Shown one piece after another: positions 62,159 through 64,000 of a stretch of 64,000 nt of DNA; the stretch's first letter is position 1, and the number at the start of each line of letters is the position of its first letter. Source of the stretch: [Lactobacillus] rogosae (GTDB taxonomy: Bacteria > Bacillota > Clostridia > Lachnospirales > Lachnospiraceae). The DNA lies in assembly GCA_900112995.1 (NCBI GenBank), contig FONU01000003.1, positions 62,001-126,000 on the forward strand. The letters are read 5' to 3'. The notes beneath the pieces are model-generated. The model ran no database searches, had not been told where the DNA came from, and saw only the letters and a program-made list of their open reading frames with translations. The position numbers and the translations under genes were made by a program.

Positions 62159-63880
62159 ATGCAGATTAATGGTTTAAACAGATTAACAACAGATGTGCTT
62201 ATTATAGGTGGTGGAACAGCAGGCTGTTATGCGGCACTTACAATAAGGGAAAAGTCAGATGCTTCAATTATAATTGCAGAAAAGGCGAATATAAAGAGAA
62301 GCGGCTGTCTTGCGGCTGGTGTTAATGCGATAAATGCTTACATAGTTGAAGGCAGAAAGCCAGAGGATTATGTTGAATATGCAAAGAAAGATGCTGACGA
62401 TATTGTGAGGGAAGATTTACTTCTTACAATGTCAGAAAGACTTAACGAAGTAACAGCCAAGATGGAAAAGCTTGGACTTGTAATTCTTAAAGATGAGAAT
62501 GGCAGATATGTTGCAAGAGGCAACCGTAATATTAAGATTAACGGTGAGAATATTAAGCCAATACTTGCAGATGCAGTAAATAGTCTTGAAAATGTAATTG
62601 TAATTAACAGACTTAATATAACTGATTACATAGTAAAGGATAATACAATTCTTGGTGCTGTTGGTTTTAATATTGATACTGGTGAAGCTTATGAGATAAG
62701 AGCTAAGAAGGTATTATGTGCGACTGGTGGAGCGGCTGGATTGTACAAGCCTAACAATCCAGGATTTTCAAGACATAAAATGTGGTATCCTCCATTTAAT
62801 ACAGGTGCTGGTTTTGCTATGGGTATTAATGCAGGTGCAGAGATGACAACGTTTGAAATGCGTTTTATAGCTTTAAGATGTAAAGATACAATAGCTCCTA
62901 CAGGAACAATAGCACAGGGAGTTGGTGCAAAGCAGGTGAATTCTTTAGGTGAGGTATACGAGAACCGGTATGGACTTACAACTTCACAGAGAGTATACGG
63001 AACTGTAAGGGAGAACATTGAGGGCAGAGGTCCTTGTTACTTAAGAACAGAAGGAATAAGCAGTGAGCAGGATGAGTCATTAAAGAAAGCATACCTTAAT
63101 ATGGCACCAAGCCAGACACTTAAATGGATAGAGTCTGGAAAGAACCCAAGTGAGCAGAATGTTGAGATAGAAGGAACAGAGCCTTATATTGTAGGCGGAC
63201 ATACGGCGAGTGGTTACTGGGTTGATACTAATAGAAGGACAACAATCAATGGTCTTTATGCGGCAGGAGATGTTGCAGGAGGCTGTCCTCAGAAGTATGT
63301 GACAGGTGCTATGGCAGAAGGTGAAATTGCGGCAGAAGATATTGTTAAGGAATTGAATAGATCGGACATCACAGAGAATGCATTTTCACAGAGTACAGCT
63401 GATGAATATGCAGACAAGCTTACTGATGAAAGAATAAAAGAATATAACGAATATCTTAGGCGTGAGGATAAAGATACCATTTTCTCGACAGAAGAACTTG
63501 AGGAAGCTATGCAGAAGGTTATGGATACATATGCTGGTGGTATAGGAAGTCATTACCAGTTCAATGAAAAGCAGCTTAAGCTTGCCAAAGAAAAGATTGA
63601 ACAGATAGAAACTCTTTCAGAAAAAGCTAACGCTAAAGATTATCATGAGCTTATGTTTGTATATGAATTAAAGGAAAGACTTACAGTCTGTCAGGTGCTT
63701 ATAGAACATTTGAAAGCAAGAAAAGAAACAAGATGGCACAGCTTTGCGGAGAACCTTGATTACCCAGAGAAGTCAGATGAATGGCTTAAGTATGTTAATA
63801 CAAGAAAGGTAGACGGAAGGATAGAAGTGAAATATAGAAATCTTGTGGGAAGAGGTGAGACATATGAGCATAGTAATTAA
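62159..63880 (+). CDS. aprA: Adenylylsulfate reductase alpha subunit-like flavoprotein
   Basis: The 573-residue FAD enzyme belongs to the AprA branch of the fumarate-reductase superfamily, which reduces APS to sulfite and AMP. Visible are TDVLIIGGGTAGCYAAL for FAD, EKANIKRSGCLAAGVNAIN and EGRKPEDYVEYAKKDADDIVREDLL, both close to the matching AprA segments, and MWYPPFNTGAGFAMGINAGAE. It is shorter than dissimilatory AprA (about 640-660). It follows a sulfate transporter and overlaps a ferredoxin gene by 17 bp, so an assimilatory role is likely. The ATG at 62159 follows AAAGGAAAG; a GTG at 62126 is less likely. Confidence 0.9.
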   Translation: MQINGLNRLTTDVLIIGGGTAGCYAALTIREKSDASIIIAEKANIKRSGCLAAGVNAINAYIVEGRKPEDYVEYAKKDADDIVREDLLLTMSERLNEVTAKMEKLGLVILKDENGRYVARGNRNIKINGENIKPILADAVNSLENVIVINRLNITDYIVKDNTILGAVGFNIDTGEAYEIRAKKVLCATGGAAGLYKPNNPGFSRHKMWYPPFNTGAGFAMGINAGAEMTTFEMRFIALRCKDTIAPTGTIAQGVGAKQVNSLGEVYENRYGLTTSQRVYGTVRENIEGRGPCYLRTEGISSEQDESLKKAYLNMAPSQTLKWIESGKNPSEQNVEIEGTEPYIVGGHTASGYWVDTNRRTTINGLYAAGDVAGGCPQKYVTGAMAEGEIAAEDIVKELNRSDITENAFSQSTADEYADKLTDERIKEYNEYLRREDKDTIFSTEELEEAMQKVMDTYAGGIGSHYQFNEKQLKLAKEKIEQIETLSEKANAKDYHELMFVYELKERLTVCQVLIEHLKARKETRWHSFAENLDYPEKSDEWLKYVNTRKVDGRIEVKYRNLVGRGETYEHSN

Positions 63881-64000
63881 TAAGGAGAAATGTGCTGGCT
63901 GCGGACAATGCAGTATCGTCTGTCCGGGAAGTCTTATTAAGATGGGAGAAGATAAGAAAGCATATATGAAGTATCCTAAGGACTGCTGGGGATGTTCATC
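63864..64000 (+). CDS. 4Fe-4S ferredoxin-type subunit, AprB-like (cut by window end)
   Basis: The visible 45 residues begin MSIVINKEKCAGCGQCSIVCPGSLIKM, a CxxCxxCxxxC cluster motif, and reach KDCWGCS, the start of a second cluster site that resembles the CW.C element of AprB beta subunits. The gene overlaps aprA by 17 bp, so it should pass electrons to AprA. It runs off the window, and what follows (ATP sulfurylase, sulfite reductase) cannot be seen. Confidence 0.85.
   Translation, partial: MSIVINKEKCAGCGQCSIVCPGSLIKMGEDKKAYMKYPKDCWGCS

Noticed and set aside
1-64000. CRISPR arrays, rRNA, tRNA, prophage or insertion sequences with transposases
   Set aside because: No regularly spaced direct repeats, no tRNA-like TTCGAATC arm with cloverleaf pairing, and no transposase or integrase product was seen on either strand.

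Overview
This window is a low-GC, almost wholly coding chromosomal segment from a Gram-positive anaerobe. It fits the Clostridia, most likely Lachnospiraceae. The support is: AGGAGG-type ribosome sites; TTGACA/TATAAT promoters; a ZTP riboswitch in front of a split purH pathway; a NiaR-controlled nadABC operon; a Rex-like operator at an L-lactate dehydrogenase gene; an OPT transporter paired with a PqqD-like protein; and a cytoplasmic pectin-type (rhamnogalacturonan) acetylesterase, as expected in a gut pectin degrader such as Lachnospira. The species is an inference. I found no rRNA, tRNA, CRISPR array, prophage or transposase gene.

Layout. 0-9 kb: the C-terminal part of a LysR regulator, a CpsB-like PHP phosphatase, cysK, a decayed potassium channel, a FliD-C-like orphan, a MATE pump, an acetylesterase and a VanY-like carboxypeptidase; two palindromic repeat elements (family A) flank the MATE-to-esterase gap. 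9-16 kb: a LysR divergent from a two-gene chromate transporter, a DUF5050-like surface protein, pheA, then a ZTP riboswitch controlling PurO-like IMP cyclohydrolase and stand-alone AICAR transformylase. 16-26 kb: OPT transporter plus PqqD-like protein, nadA-nadB-nadC-niaR, a Cof-type phosphatase, gltX and queF. 26-41 kb: a chemoreceptor, hemolysin III, a formate/nitrite channel, three ABC exporter proteins (one probably homodimeric, two forming a heterodimer), cardiolipin synthase, two Nudix proteins (one fused to a pyrophosphatase-like domain), a nitroreductase and a second MATE pump. 41-53 kb: ThiE-HAD fusion, mnmA with a cysteine desulfurase, lrgAB, a cytidylate-kinase-like protein, a cation/proton antiporter, a DUF1275 protein, a UvrD-type helicase, an AI-2E family protein and ldh. 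54-64 kb: a GH25 lysozyme and a sulfate-assimilation block (substrate-binding lipoprotein, CysG-like siroheme synthase, sulfate ABC transporter, AprA-like APS reductase and the start of its ferredoxin partner), running off the window end.

How the parts fit. Sulfur is the clearest theme: the LysR at the left edge resembles cysteine-metabolism regulators, cysK lies beside it, mnmA and the desulfurase handle tRNA thiolation, and the right end imports and reduces sulfate. NAD supply (nad operon with a likely NiaR operator) and NADH redox (Rex-like operator at ldh) form a second theme.

The least explained features are non-coding. There are two related ~140 bp palindromic elements (family A). Two copies of a ~90 bp element (family B) each begin exactly at the T-tract of an intrinsic terminator. 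Two hairpin-rich inserts are flanked by 15-19 bp direct repeats. The ZTP riboswitch carries an extra hairpin in its first junction.
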